Shown here: positions 1 to 11,890 of the stretch, piece by piece
Layout of the letters: each line of letters begins with the position of its first letter
Position numbering within the stretch: the stretch's first letter is position 1
NCBI GenBank assembly: GCA_964019165.1
Contig: OZ025281.1
Span: forward strand, 6,295,799-6,359,798
Direction: 5' to 3'
Source: Mastigias papua
Taxonomy: Eukaryota; Cnidaria; Scyphozoa; Rhizostomeae; Mastigiidae
DNA length: 64,000 nucleotides
Notes under the pieces: model-generated
Databases searched by the model: none
Told to the model about the DNA's origin: nothing
The model's input: the letters and a program-made list of their open reading frames with translations, nothing else
Program-made: the position numbers and the translations under genes

Positions 1-372
1 GTTATCACTATTACACTACATTTGGGCTTAAAGTGCTGTATATATGCTCAAACTGACAATACCATGCAAGAGTTCTATTTCATTCTAAGTTCTTGTGATG
101 TACCGCCAAAACCTCATCTAAGTTTGTTTCTACAAGGAATCTAGCAGTTTTAACATCATATGACTATTACAACCATAGTCATTGCTCTACTTTCAGTGTT
201 TGCACACTTATGTACTTTAGGCCTATTACAAGCAAAAACACAGTTTGCATATACTGTTGTATGATTGAAATTGAGTACAATAGCAACAAAGCCATGCATT
301 AAACAACTTTTACATCTATGATTGCACCGATGTCAGTAGTTTAGCAAACGTTTCCTACTCAAATTAGCTTTG
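1..372 (+). repeat. Reference satellite monomer (monomer 1)
   Basis: This copy is used here as the coordinate frame for the monomer. Bases 1-35 and 67-125 are the most variable between copies and separate type A from type B. Bases about 180-208, 232-300, 320-343 and 349-372 are nearly constant. Fixed landmarks include TCATTGCTCTAC at about 180, the StuI-like palindrome AGGCCT at about 219, ATACTGTTGTATGATTGAAA at about 251, and GCACCGATGTCAGTAG at about 324. The length is divisible by three, so reading frames are preserved from copy to copy, yet stops close the frames and no coding potential is seen. This copy is a type A variant with TTTGGG at base 21 and AAAAACACAG at base 234. Confidence 0.95.
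160..182. other. Perfect 8-bp inverted repeat with 7-base loop, present in most monomers
   Basis: ATGACTAT (160-167) and ATAGTCAT (175-182) are perfect reverse complements separated by TACAACC. The element recurs at the same monomer position throughout the window. In the variant with loop TACAAGC (e.g. monomers starting 7441 and 15253) both arms are intact. In the ATGAATAT...ATGGTCAT variant (e.g. monomers starting 745, 1861, 4465) the arms carry mismatches. It is the strongest dyad I find in the monomer. It could form a small hairpin or bind a dimeric protein; neither role is shown by the sequence. Confidence 0.75.
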
Positions 373-400
373 GTTATCAGCATGACACTACATGAGGGCT

Positions 401-412
401 TAAAGTGCTTTA
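401..412. other. Short dyad TAAAG-TG-CTTTA, type B monomers
   Basis: TAAAG and CTTTA are reverse complements around a two-base centre. The dyad exists only in monomers with the GCTTTAG variant. Type A monomers read GCTGTATATATG here, which destroys the dyad and creates a TATATAT run instead. The two types therefore differ in local structure at this point of the repeat. No function can be assigned. Confidence 0.4.
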
Positions 413-504
413 GATATGCTCAAACTGACAATACCATGCAAGAGTGCTATTTCATTCTACATTCTTGTGATGTACTGCCAACACATAATCTAAGCGTGTT
501 TCTA

Positions 505-2876
505 CAAGGAATCTAGCAGTATTAACATCATATGACTATTACAACCATAGTCATTGCTCTACTTTCAGTGTTTGCACACTTATGTACTTTAGGCCTATTA
601 CAAGCAATAACACAGTTTGCATATACTGTTGTATGATTGAAATTGAGTACAATAGCAACAAAGCCATGCATTAAACAGCTTTTACAGCTATGATAGCACC
701 GATGTCAGTAGTTTAGTCAACGTTTCCTACTCAAATTAGCTTTGGTTATCACTATTACACTACATATGGGCTTAAAGTGCTTTAGATATGCTCAAACTGA
801 CAATACCATGCAAGAGTGCTATTTCAGTCTAAGTTCTTGTGATGTACCGCCAAAACCTCATCTAAGCGTGTTTCTACAAGGAATCTAGCAGTTTTAACAT
901 CATATGAATATTACAGCCATGGTCATTGCTCTACTTTCAGTGTTTGCACACTTATGTAGGTTAGGCCTATCACAAGCAATAACACAGTTTGCATATACTG
1001 TTGTATGATTGAAATTGAGTACAACAGCAACAAAGCCATGCATTAAACAACTTTTACATCTATGATTGCACCGATGTCAGTAGTTTAGCCAACGTTTCCT
1101 ACTCAAATTAGCTTTGGTTATCAGTATGACACTACATGAGGGCTTAAAGTGCTTTAGATATGCTCAAACTGACAATACCAAGCAAGAGCGCTGTTTCATT
1201 CTACATTCTTGTGATGTACCGCCAACACATAATCTAAGCGTGTTTCTACAAGGAATCTAGCAGTATTAACATCATATGACTATTACAACCATAGTCATTG
1301 CTCTACTTTCAGTGTTTGCACACTTACGTAGGTTAGGCCCACTACAAGCAATAACACAGTTTGCATATACTGTTGTAAGATTGAAATTGAGTACAATAGC
1401 AACAAAGCCATGCATTAAACAACTTTTACAGCTATGATTGCACCGATGTCAGTAGTTTAGGCAACGTTTCCTACTCACATTAGCTTTGGTTATCACTATT
1501 ACACTACATATGGGCTTAAAGTGCTGTATATATGCTCAAACTGACAATACCATGCAAGAGTACTATTTCATTCTAAGTTCTTGTGATGTACCGCCAAAAC
1601 CTCATCTAAGTTTGTTTCTATAAGGAATCTAGCAGTATTAACATCATATGACTATTACAACCATAGTCATTGCTCTACTTTCAGTGTTTGCACACTTATG
1701 TACTTTAGGCCTATTACAAGCAATAACACAGTTTGCATATACTGTTGTATGATTGAAATTGAGTACAATAGCAACAAAGCCATGCATTAAACAGCTTTTA
1801 CAGCTATGATAGCACCGATGTCAGTAGTTTAGTCAACGTTTCCTACTCAAATTAGCTTTGGTTATCACTATTACACTACATATGGGCTTAAAGTGCTTTA
1901 GATATGCTCAAACTGACAATACCATGCAAGAGTGCTATTTCAGTCTAAGTTCTTGTGATGTACCGCCAAAACCTCATCTAAGCGTGTTTCTACAAGGAAT
2001 CTAGCAGTTTTAACATCATATGAATATTACAGCCATGGTCATTGCTCTACTTTCAGTGTTTGCACACTTATGTAGGTTAGGCCTATCACAAGCAATAACA
2101 CAGTTTGCATATACTGTTGTATGATTGAAATTGAGTACAACAGCAACAAAGCCATGCATTAAACAACTTTTACATCTATGATTGCACCGATGTCAGTAGT
2201 TTAGCCAACGTTTCCTACTCAAATTAGCTTTGGTTATCAGTATGACACTACATGAGGGCTTAAAGTGCTTTAGATATGCTCAAACTGACAATACCAAGCA
2301 AGAGCGCTGTTTCATTCTACATTCTTGTGATGTACCGCCAACACATAATCTAAGCGTGTTTCTACAAGGAATCTAGCAGTATTAACATCATATGACTATT
2401 ACAACCATAGTCATTGCTCTACTTTCAGTGTTTGCACACTTACGTAGGTTAGGCCCACTACAAGCAATAACACAGTTTGCATATACTGTTGTAAGATTGA
2501 AATTGAGTACAATAGCAACAAAGCCATGCATTAAACAACTTTTACAGCTATGATTGCACCGATGTCAGTAGTTTAGGCAACGTTTCCTACTCACATTAGC
2601 TTTGGTTATCACTATTACACTACATATGGGCTTAAAGTGCTGTATATATGCTCAAACTGACAATACCATGCAAGAGTACTATTTCATTCTAAGTTCTTGT
2701 GATGTACCGCCAAAACCTCATCTAAGTTTGTTTCTATAAGGAATCTAGCAGTATTAACATCATATGACTATTACAACCATAGTCATTGCTCTACTTTCAG
2801 TGTTTGCACACTTATGTACTTTAGGCCTATTACAAGCAATAACACAGTTTGCATATACTGTTGTATGATTGAAATT
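505..2876. repeat. 3-mer HOR (1116 bp), about 2.1 tandem copies
   Basis: Monomers starting 745, 1117 and 1489 are repeated as 1861, 2233 and 2605. Shared private markers prove the relationship: ACAACAGCAAC (T to C) in 745 and 1861, ACCAAGCAAGAGCGCTG in 1117 and 2233, and TTTCTATAAGG in 1489 and 2605. The homology begins inside the monomer starting 373 and ends near 2876, where the last copy changes to AAAATAGCAACAAAGCAATG. Both breakpoints lie within a monomer, as expected for unequal crossover at a shifted but in-phase position. Confidence 0.85.
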
Positions 2877-2976
2877 GAGTAAAATAGCAACAAAGCAATG
2901 CATTAAACAACTTTTACATCTATGATTGCACCGATGTCAGTAGTTTAGCCAACGTTTCCTACTCAAATTAGCTTTG

Positions 2977-3720
2977 GTTATCACTATGACACTACATATG
3001 GGCTTAAAGTGCTTTAGATATGCTCAAACTGACAATACCATGCAAGAGTGCTATTTCATTCTACATTCTTGTGATGTACTGCCAACACATAATCTAAGCG
3101 TGTTTCTACAAGGAATCTAGCAGTATTAACATCATATGACTATTACAACCATAGTCATTGCTCTACTTTCAGTGTTTGCACACTTATGTGCTTTAGGCCT
3201 ATTACAAGCAATAACACAGTTTGCATATACTGTTGTATGATTGAAATTGAGTACAATAGCAACAAAGCCATGCATTAAACAGCTTTTACAGCTATGATTG
3301 CACCGATGTCAGTAGTTTAGGCAACGTTTCCTACTCAAATTAGCTTTGGTTATCACTATTACACTACATATGGGCTTAAAGTGCTGTATATATGCTCAAA
3401 CTGACAATACCATGCAAGAGTTCTATTTCATTCTAAGTTCTTGTGATGTACCGCCAAAACCTCATCTAAGTTTGTTTCTATAAGGAATCTAGCAGTATTA
3501 ACATCATATGACTATTACAACCATAGTCATTGCTCTACTTTCAGTGTTTGCACACTTATGTACTTTAGGCCTATTACAAGCAATAACACAGTTTGCATAT
3601 ACTGTTGTATGATTGAAATTGAGTACAATAGCAACAAAGCCATGCATTAAACAGCTTTTACAGCTATGATTGCACCGATGTCAGTAGTTTAGGCAACGTT
3701 TCCTACTCAAATTAGCTTTG
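2977..3720. repeat. Two linking monomers between duplicated blocks
   Basis: The monomer starting 2977 (GTTATCACTATGAC start, ATGTGCTTTAGG in the second half) is the same variant as those at 8185, 15997, 20089, 20833 and 23437. The monomer starting 3349 is type A with AGTTCTATTT and TATAAGG. No other element is present. Confidence 0.75.
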
Positions 3721-4876
3721 GTTATCACTATTACACTACATTTGGGCTTAAAGTGCTGTATATATGCTCAAACTGACAATACCATGCAAGAGTTCTATTT
3801 CATTCTAAGTTCTTGTGATGTACCGCCAAAACCTCATCTAAGTTTGTTTCTACAAGGAATCTAGCAGTTTTAACATCATATGACTATTACAACCATAGTC
3901 ATTGCTCTACTTTCAGTGTTTGCACACTTATGTACTTTAGGCCTATTACAAGCAAAAACACAGTTTGCATATACTGTTGTATGATTGAAATTGAGTACAA
4001 TAGCAACAAAGCCATGCATTAAACAACTTTTACATCTATGATTGCACCGATGTCAGTAGTTTAGCAAACGTTTCCTACTCAAATTAGCTTTGGTTATCAG
4101 CGTGACACTACATGAGGGCTTAAAGTGCTTTAGATATGCTCAAACTGACAATACCATGCAAGAGTGCTATTTCATTCTACATTCTTGTGATGTACTGCCA
4201 ACACATAATCTAAGCGTGTTTCTACAAGGAATCTAGCAGTATTAACATCATATGACTATTACAACCATAGTCATTGCTCTACTTTCAGTGTTTGCACACT
4301 TATGTACTTTAGGCCTATTACAAGCAATAACACAGTTTGCATATACTGTTGTATGATTGAAATTGAGTACAATAGCAACAAAGCCATGCATTAAACAGCT
4401 TTTACAGCTATGATAGCACCGATGTCAGTAGTTTAGTCAACGTTTCCTACTCAAATTAGCTTTGGTTATCACTATTACACTACATATGGGCTTAAAGTGC
4501 TTTAGATATGCTCAAACTGACAATACCATGCAAGAGTGCTATTTCAGTCTAAGTTCTTGTGATGTACCGCCAAAACCTCATCTAAGCGTGTTTCTACAAG
4601 GAATCTAGCAGTTTTAACATCATATGAATATTACAGCCATGGTCATTGCTCTACTTTCAGTGTTTGCACACTTATGTAGGTTAGGCCTATCACAAGCAAT
4701 AACACAGTTTGCATATACTGTTGTATGATTGAAATTGAGTACAATAGCAACAAAGCCATGCATTAAACAACTTTTACATCTATGATTGCACCGATGTCAG
4801 TAGTTTAGCCAACGTTTCCTACTCAAATTAGCTTTGGTTATCAGTATGACACTACATGAGGGCTTAAAGTGCTTCA
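3721..4876. repeat. 10-mer-spaced duplicate block, copy 2
   Basis: This is the second copy of the block at 1-1156, offset by ten monomers. The 3-mer duplication at 505-2876 lies between the copies. Because copy 2 has ACAATAGC where the 3-mer copies share ACAACAGC, that substitution probably arose after this 10-mer duplication and before the 3-mer duplication. Confidence 0.8.
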
Positions 4877-5952
4877 GATATGCTCAAACTGACAATACCA
4901 TGGAAGAGTGCTATTTCATTCTACATTCTTGTGATGAACTGCCAGCACATAATCTAAGCGTGTTTCTACAAGGAATCTAGCAGTATTAACATCATATGAC
5001 TATTACAACCATAGTCATTGCTCTACTTTCAGTGTTTGCACACTTATGTACTTTAGGCCTATTACAAGCAATAACACAGTTTGCATATACTGTTGTATGA
5101 TTGAAATTGAGTACAATAGCAACAAAGCCATGCATTAAACAGCTTTTACAGCTATGATAGCACCGATGTCAGTAGTTTAGTCAACGTTTCCTACTCAAAT
5201 TAGCTTTGGTTATCACTATTACACTACATATGGGCTTAAAGTGCTTTAGATATGCTCAAACTGACAATACCATGCAAGAGTGCTATTTCAGTCTAAGTTC
5301 TTGTGATGTACCGCCAAAACCTCATCTAAGCGTGTTTCTACAAGGAATCTAGCAGTTTTAACATCATATGAATATTACAGCCATGGTCATTGCTCTACTT
5401 TCAGTGTTTGCACACTTACGTAGTTTAGGCCTACTACAAGCAATAACACAGTTTGCATATACTGTTGTATGATTGAAATTGAGTACAATAGCAACAAAGC
5501 CATGCATTAAACAACTTTTACATCTATGATTGCACCGATGTCAGTAGTTTAGCCAACGTTTCCTACTCAAATTAGCTTTGGTTATCAGTATGACACTACA
5601 TGAGGGCTTAAAGTGCTTCAGATATGCTCAAACTGACAATACCATGCAAGAGTGCTATTTCATTCTACATTCTTGTGATGTACTGCCAACACATAATCTA
5701 AGCGTGTTTCTACAAGGAATCTAGCAGTAGTAACATCATATGACTATTACAAGCATAGTCATTGCTCTACTTTCAGTGTTTGCACACTTACGTAGTTTAG
5801 GCCTACTACAAGCAATAACACAGTTTGCATATACTGTTGTATGATTGAAATTGAGTACAATAGCAACAAAGCCATGCATTAAACAGCTTTTACAGCTATG
5901 ATTGCACCGATGTCAGTAGTTTAGCAAACGTTTCCTACTCAAATTAGCTTTG
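4465..5952. repeat. 2-mer HOR (744 bp), two tandem copies
   Basis: Monomers starting 4465 and 5209 share GTGCTATTTCAGTCTAAG and the ATGAATATTACAGCCATGG variant. Monomers starting 4837 and 5581 share GTGCTTCAG. The copies differ at several sites (for example TGTAGG versus CGTAGT near the middle, and GTAGTAACATC only in 5581), so this dimer duplication looks older than the 3-mer beside it. Confidence 0.7.
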
Positions 5953-6749
5953 GTTATCAGTATGACACTACATGAGGGCTTAAAGTGCTTTAGATATGCT
6001 CAAACTGACAATACCATGCAAGAGTGCTATTTCATTCTACATTCTTGTGATGTACTGCCAACACATAATCTAAGCGTGTTTCTACAAGGAATCTAGCAGT
6101 ATTAACATCATATGACTATTACAACCATAGTCATTGCTCTACTTTCAGTGTTTGCACACTTACGTAGGTTAGGCCCACTACAAGCAATAACACAGTTTGC
6201 ATAAACTGTTGTAAGATTGAAATTGAGTACAATAGCAACAAAGCCATGCATTAAACAACTTTTACAGCTATGATTGCACCGATGTCAGTAGTTTAGGCAA
6301 CGTTTCCTACTCACATTAGCTTTGGTTATCACTATTACACTACATATGGGCTTAAAGTGCTGTATATATGCTCAAACTGACAATACCATGCAAGAGTACT
6401 ATTTCATTCTAAGTTCTTGTGATGTACCGCCAAAACCTCATCTAAGTTTGTTTCTATAAGGAATCTAGCAGTATTAACATCATATGACTATTACAACCAT
6501 AGTCATTGCTCTACTTTCAGTGTTTGCACACTTATGTACTTTCGGCCTATTACAAGCAATAACACAGTTTGCATATACTGTTGTATGATTGAAATTGAGT
6601 ACAATAGCAACAAAGCCATGCATTAAACAGCTTTTACAGCTATGATTGCACCGATGTCAGTAGTTTAGTCAACGTTTCCTACTCAAATTAGCTTTGGTTA
6701 TCACTATTACACTACATATGGGCTTAAAGTGCTTTAGATATGCTCAAAC
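5953..6749. repeat. Mixed monomers between HOR blocks
   Basis: Monomer 5953 is type B with a private GCATAAACTG, TTAGGCCCACTAC and TTGTAAGATTG. Monomer 6325 is type A with TTTCTATAAGG and TTCGGCC. The start of monomer 6697 is included up to the break where the long 41-monomer-spaced block begins. Only satellite sequence is present. Confidence 0.75.
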
Positions 6750-9700
6750 TGACAATACCATGCAAGAGTTCTATTTCATTCTAAGTTCTTGTGATGTACC
6801 GCCAAAACCTCATCTAAGTTTGTTTCTACAAGGAATCTAGCAGTTTTAACATCATATGACTATTACAACCATAGTCATTGCTCTACTTTCAGTGTTTGCA
6901 CACTTATGTACTTTAGGCCTATTACAAGCAAAAACACAGTTTGCATATACTGTTGTATGATTGAAATTGAGTACAATAGCAACAAAGCCATGCATTAAAC
7001 AACTTTTACATCTATGATTGCACCGATGTCAGTAGTTTAGCCAACGTTTCCTACTCAAATTAGCTTTGGTTATCAGTATGACACTACATGAGGGCTTAAA
7101 GTGCTTCAGATATGCTCAAACTGACAATACCATGCAAGAGTTCTATTTCAGTCTAAGTTCTTGTGATGTACCGCCAGCACATAATCTAAGCGTGTTTCTA
7201 CAAGGAATCTAGCAGTATTAACATCATATGACTATTACAACCATAGTCATTGCTCTACTTTCAGTGTTTGCACACTTATGTACTTTAGGCCTATTACAAG
7301 CAATAACACAGTTTGCATATACTGTTGTATGATTGAAATTGAGTACAATAGCAACAAAGCCATGCATTAAACAGCTTTTACAGCTATGATTGCACCGATG
7401 TCAGTAGTTTAGTCAACGTTTCCTACTCAAATTAGCTTTGGTTATCACTATTACACTACATATGGGCTTAAAGTGCTTTAGATATGCTCAAACTGACAAT
7501 ACCATGCAAGAGTGCTATTTCATTCTACATTCTTGTGATGTACTGCCAACACATAATCTAAGCGTGTTTCTACAAGGAATCTAGCAGTAGTAACATCATA
7601 TGACTATTACAAGCATAGTCATTGCTCTACTTTCAGTGTTTGCACACTTACGTAGTTTAGGCCTACTACAAGCAATAACACAGTTTGCATATACTGTTGT
7701 AAGATTGAAATTGAGTACAATAGCAACAAAGCCATGCATTAAACAACTTTTACAGCTATGATTGCACCGATGTCAGTAGTTTAGGCAACGTTTCCTACTC
7801 ACATTAGCTTTGGTTATCACTATTACACTACATATGGGCTTAAAGTGCTGTATATATGCTCAAACTGACAATACCATGCAAGAGTACTATTTCATTCTAA
7901 GTTCTTGTGATGTACCGCCAAAACCTCATCTAAGTTTGTTTCTATAAGGAATCTAGCAGTATTAACATCATATGACTATTACAACCATAGTCATTGCTCT
8001 ACTTTCAGTGTTTGCACACTTATGTACTTTAGGCCTATTACAAGCAATAACACAGTTTGCATATACTGTTGTATGATTGAAATTGAGTACAATAGCAACA
8101 AAGCAATGCATTAAACAACTTTTACATCTATGATTGCACCGATGTCAGTAGTTTAGCCAACGTTTCCTACTCAAATTAGCTTTGGTTATCACTATGACAC
8201 TACATATGGGCTTAAAGTGCTTTAGATATGCTCAAACTGACAATACCATGCAAGAGTGCTATTTCATTCTACATTCTTGTGATGTACTGCCAACACATAA
8301 TCTAAGCGTGTTTCTACAAGGAATCTAGCAGTATTAACATCATATGACTATTACAACCATAGTCATTGCTCTACTTTCAGTGTTTGCACACTTATGTGCT
8401 TTAGGCCTATTACAAGCAATAACACAGTTTGCATATACTGTTGTATGATTGAAGTTGAGTACAATAGCAACAAAGCCATGCATTAAACAGCTTTTACAGC
8501 TATGATTGCACCGATGTCAGTAGTTTAGGCAACGTTTCCTACTCAAATTAGCTTTGGTTATCACTATTACACTACATATGGGCTTAAAGTGCTGTATATA
8601 TGCTCAAACTGACAATACCATGCAAGAGTTCTATTTCATTCTAAGTTCTTGTGATGTACCGCCAAAACCTCATCTAAGTTTGTTTCTACAAGGAATCTAG
8701 CAGTTTTAACATCATATGACTATTACAACCATAGTCATTGCTCTACTTTCAGTGTTTGCACACTTATGTACTTTAGGCCTATTACAAGCAAAAACACAGT
8801 TTGCATATACTGTTGTATGATTGAAATTGAGTACAATAGCAACAAAGCCATGCATTAAACAACTTTTACATCTATGATTGCACCGATGTCAGTAGTTTAG
8901 CAAACATTTCCTACTCAAATTAGCTTTGGTTATCAGTATGACACTACATGAGGGCTTAAAGTGCTTTAGATATGCTCAAACTGACAATACCATGCAAGAG
9001 TGCTATTTCATTCTACATTCTTGTGATGTACTGCCAACACATAATCTAAGCGTGTTTCTACAAGGAATCTAGCAGTATTAACATCATATGACTATTACAA
9101 CCATAGTCATTGCTCTACTTTCAGTGTTTGCACACTTATGTACTTTACGCCTATTACAAGCAATAACACAGTTTGCATATACTGTTGTATGATTGAAATG
9201 GAGTACAATAGCAACAAAGCCATGCATTAAACAGCTTTTACAGCTATGATTGCACCGATGTCAGTAGTTTAGGCAACGTTTCCTACTCAAATTAGCTTTG
9301 GTTATCACTATTACACTACATATGGGCTTAAAGTGCTGTATATATGCTCAAACTGACAATACCATGCAAGAGTTCTATTTCATTCTAAGTTCTTGTGATG
9401 TACCGCCAAAACCTCATCTAAGTTTGTTTCTACAAGGAATCTAGCAGTTTTAACATCATATGACTATTACAACCATAGTCATTGCTCTACTTTCAGTGTT
9501 TGCACACTTATGTACTTTAGGCCTATTACAAGCAAAAACACAGTTTGCATATACTGTTGTATGATTGAAATTGAGTACAATAGCAACAAAGCCATGCATT
9601 AAACAACTTTTACATCTATGATTGCACCGATGTCAGTAGTTTAGCCAACGTTTCCTACTCAAATTAGCTTTGGTTATCAGTATGACACTACATGAGGGCT

Positions 9701-11890
9701 TAAAGTGCTTCAGATATGCTCAAACTGACAATACCATGCAAGAGTTCTATTTCATTCTACATTCTTGTGATGAACTGCCAGCACATAATCTAAGCGTGTT
9801 TCTACAAGGAATCTAGCAGTATTAACATCATATGACTATTACAACCATAGTCATTGCTCTACTTTCAGTGTTTGCACACTTATGTACTTTAGGCCTATTA
9901 CAAGCAATAACACAGTTTGCATATACTGTTGTATGATTGAAATTGAGTACAATAGCAACAAAGCCATGCATTAAACAGCTTTTACAGCTATGATTGCACC
10001 GATGTCAGTAGTTTAGCAAACGTTTCCTACTCAAATTAGCTTTGGTTATCAGTATGACACTACATGAGGGCTTAAAGTGCTTTAGATATGCTCAAACTGA
10101 CAATACCATGCAAGAGTGCTATTTCATTCTACATTCTTGTGATGTACTGCCAACACATAATCTAAGCGTGTTTCTACAAGGAATCTAGCAGTAGTAACAT
10201 CACATGACTATTACAAGCATAGTCATTGCTCTACTTTCAGTGTTTGCACACTTACGTAGTTTAGGCCTACTACAAGCAATAACACAGTTTGCATATACTG
10301 TTGTATGATTGAAATTGAGTACAATAGCAACAAAGCCATGCATTAAACAGCTTTTACAGCTATGATTGCACCGATGTCAGTAGTTTAGCAAACGTTTCCT
10401 ACTCCAATTAGCTTTGGTTATCAGTATGACACTACATGAGGGCTTAAAGTGCTTTAGATATGCTCAAACTGACAATACCATGCAAGAGTGCTATTTCATT
10501 CTACATTCTTGTGATGTACTGCCAACACATAATCTAAGCGTGTTTCTACAAGGAATCTAGCAGTATTAACATCATATGACTATTACAACCATAGTCATTG
10601 CTCTACTTTCAGTGTTTGCACACTTACGTAGTTTAGGCCTACTACAAGCAATAACACAGTTTGCATATACTGTTGTATGATTGAAATTGAGTACAATAGC
10701 AAAAAAGCCATGCATTTAACAGCTTTTACAGCTATGATTGCACCGATGTCAGTAGTTTAGCAAACGTTTCCTACTCAAATTAGCTTTGGTTTTCAGTATG
10801 ACACTACATGAGGGCTTAAAGTGCTTTAGATATGCTCAAACTGACAATACCATGCAAGAGTGCTATTTCATTCTACATTCTTGTGATGTACTGCCAACAC
10901 ATAATCTAAGCGTGTTTTTACAAGGAATCTAGCAGTATTAACATCATATGACTATTACAACCACAGTCATTGCTCTAATTTCAGTGTTTGCACACTTATG
11001 TACTTTAGGCCTATTACAAGCAATAACACAGTTTGCATATACTGTTGTATGATTGAAATTGAGTACAATAGCAACAAAGCAATGCATTAAACAACTTTTA
11101 CATCTATGATTGCACCGATGTCAGTAGTTTAGCCAACGTTTCCTACTCAAATTAGCTTTGGTTATCAGTATGACACTACATGAGGGCTTAAAGTGCTTTA
11201 GATATGCTCAAACTGACAATACCAAGCAAGAGCGCTGTTTCATTCTACATTCTTGTGATGTACCGCCAACACATAATCTAAGCGTGTTTCTACAAGGAAT
11301 CTAGCAGTATTAACATCATATGACTATTACAACCATAGTCATTGCTCTACTTTCAGTGTTTGCACACTTACGTAGGTTAGGCCCACTACAAGCAATAACA
11401 CAGTTTGCATATACTGTTGTAAGATTGAAATTGAGTACAATAGCAACAAAGCCATGCATTAAACAACTTTTACAGCTATGATTGCACCGATGTCAGTAGT
11501 TTAGGCAACGTTTCCTACTCACATTAGCTTTGGTTATCACTATTACACTACATATGGGCTTAAAGTGCTGTATATATGCTCAAACTGACAATACCATGCA
11601 AGAGTACTATTTCATTCCAAGTTCTTGTGATGTACCGCCAAAACCTCATCTAAGTTTGTTTCTATAAGGAATCTTGCAGTATTAACATCATATGACTATT
11701 ACAACCATAGTCATTGCTCTACTTTCAGTGTTTGCACACTTATGTACTTTAGGCCTATTACAAGCAATAACACAGTTTGCATATACTGTTGTATGATTGA
11801 AATTGAGTACAATAGCAACAAAGCAATGCATTAAACAACTTTTACATCTATGATTGCACCGATGTCAGTAGTTTAGCCAACGTTTCCTAC
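6750..11890. repeat. ~5.1 kb duplicated block, copy 1 (partner 22002-27142)
   Basis: About fourteen consecutive monomers match those found exactly 15252 bp (41 monomers) downstream, in the same order. Private markers coincide one by one: CTTCAG/GCCAGCAC at 7069, GTAGTAACATC at 7441, TGAAGTTGAG at 8185, TTTACGCC with GAAATGGAG at 8929, GATGAACTGCC at 9673, CATCACATGAC at 10045, CTCCAATTAG just before 10789, GTTTTCAG at 10789, ACCAAGCAAG at 11161, and TTCCAAG with AATCTTGCAG at 11533. The one difference I noted is CAAACATTTCC here (near 8905) against CAAACGTTTCC in the partner. Both ends of the homology fall within or at the edge of monomers. Confidence 0.88.

Larger units (their letters stand above)
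1..1156. repeat. 10-mer-spaced duplicate block, copy 1
   Basis: Monomers 1-3 match monomers 11-13 (starts 3721, 4093, 4465) at an offset of exactly 3720 bp, ten monomers. They share TTTGGG in the first monomer and an unusual second-monomer start (GTTATCAGCATGAC versus GTTATCAGCGTGAC). The only other difference I noted is ACAACAGC versus ACAATAGC. Homology ends in the fourth monomer, where 1117 has ACCAAGCAAG and 4837 has CTTCAG and CCATGGAAG. Confidence 0.8.

Noticed and set aside
219..224. AGGCCT and AACGTT palindromes as functional sites
   Set aside because: They are six-base palindromes expected by chance in a 372-bp unit. They are conserved like their surroundings, useful only as markers of the repeat ladder.
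345..361. CENP-B box-like sequence on the minus strand (GAGTAGGAAACGTTGG in most monomers)
   Set aside because: It shares GGAAACG and a few other bases with the mammalian box, but only about five of the nine essential positions match (the TTCG and CGGG cores are broken). The resemblance is probably chance.
1..372. Monomer as an internal dimer of 186 bp or another shorter period
   Set aside because: Comparing the halves by eye gives only short matches (e.g. ATCACTATTAC at 4 and ATGACTATTAC at 160, offset 156; CAGTGTTTGCAC and CAGTTTGCATA about 47 apart) with no consistent offset.
1..372. Protein-coding tandem repeat, because 372 is a multiple of three
   Set aside because: Stops recur in the frames of each monomer, only one 64-codon frame is open in 64 kb, and variation shows no codon pattern.
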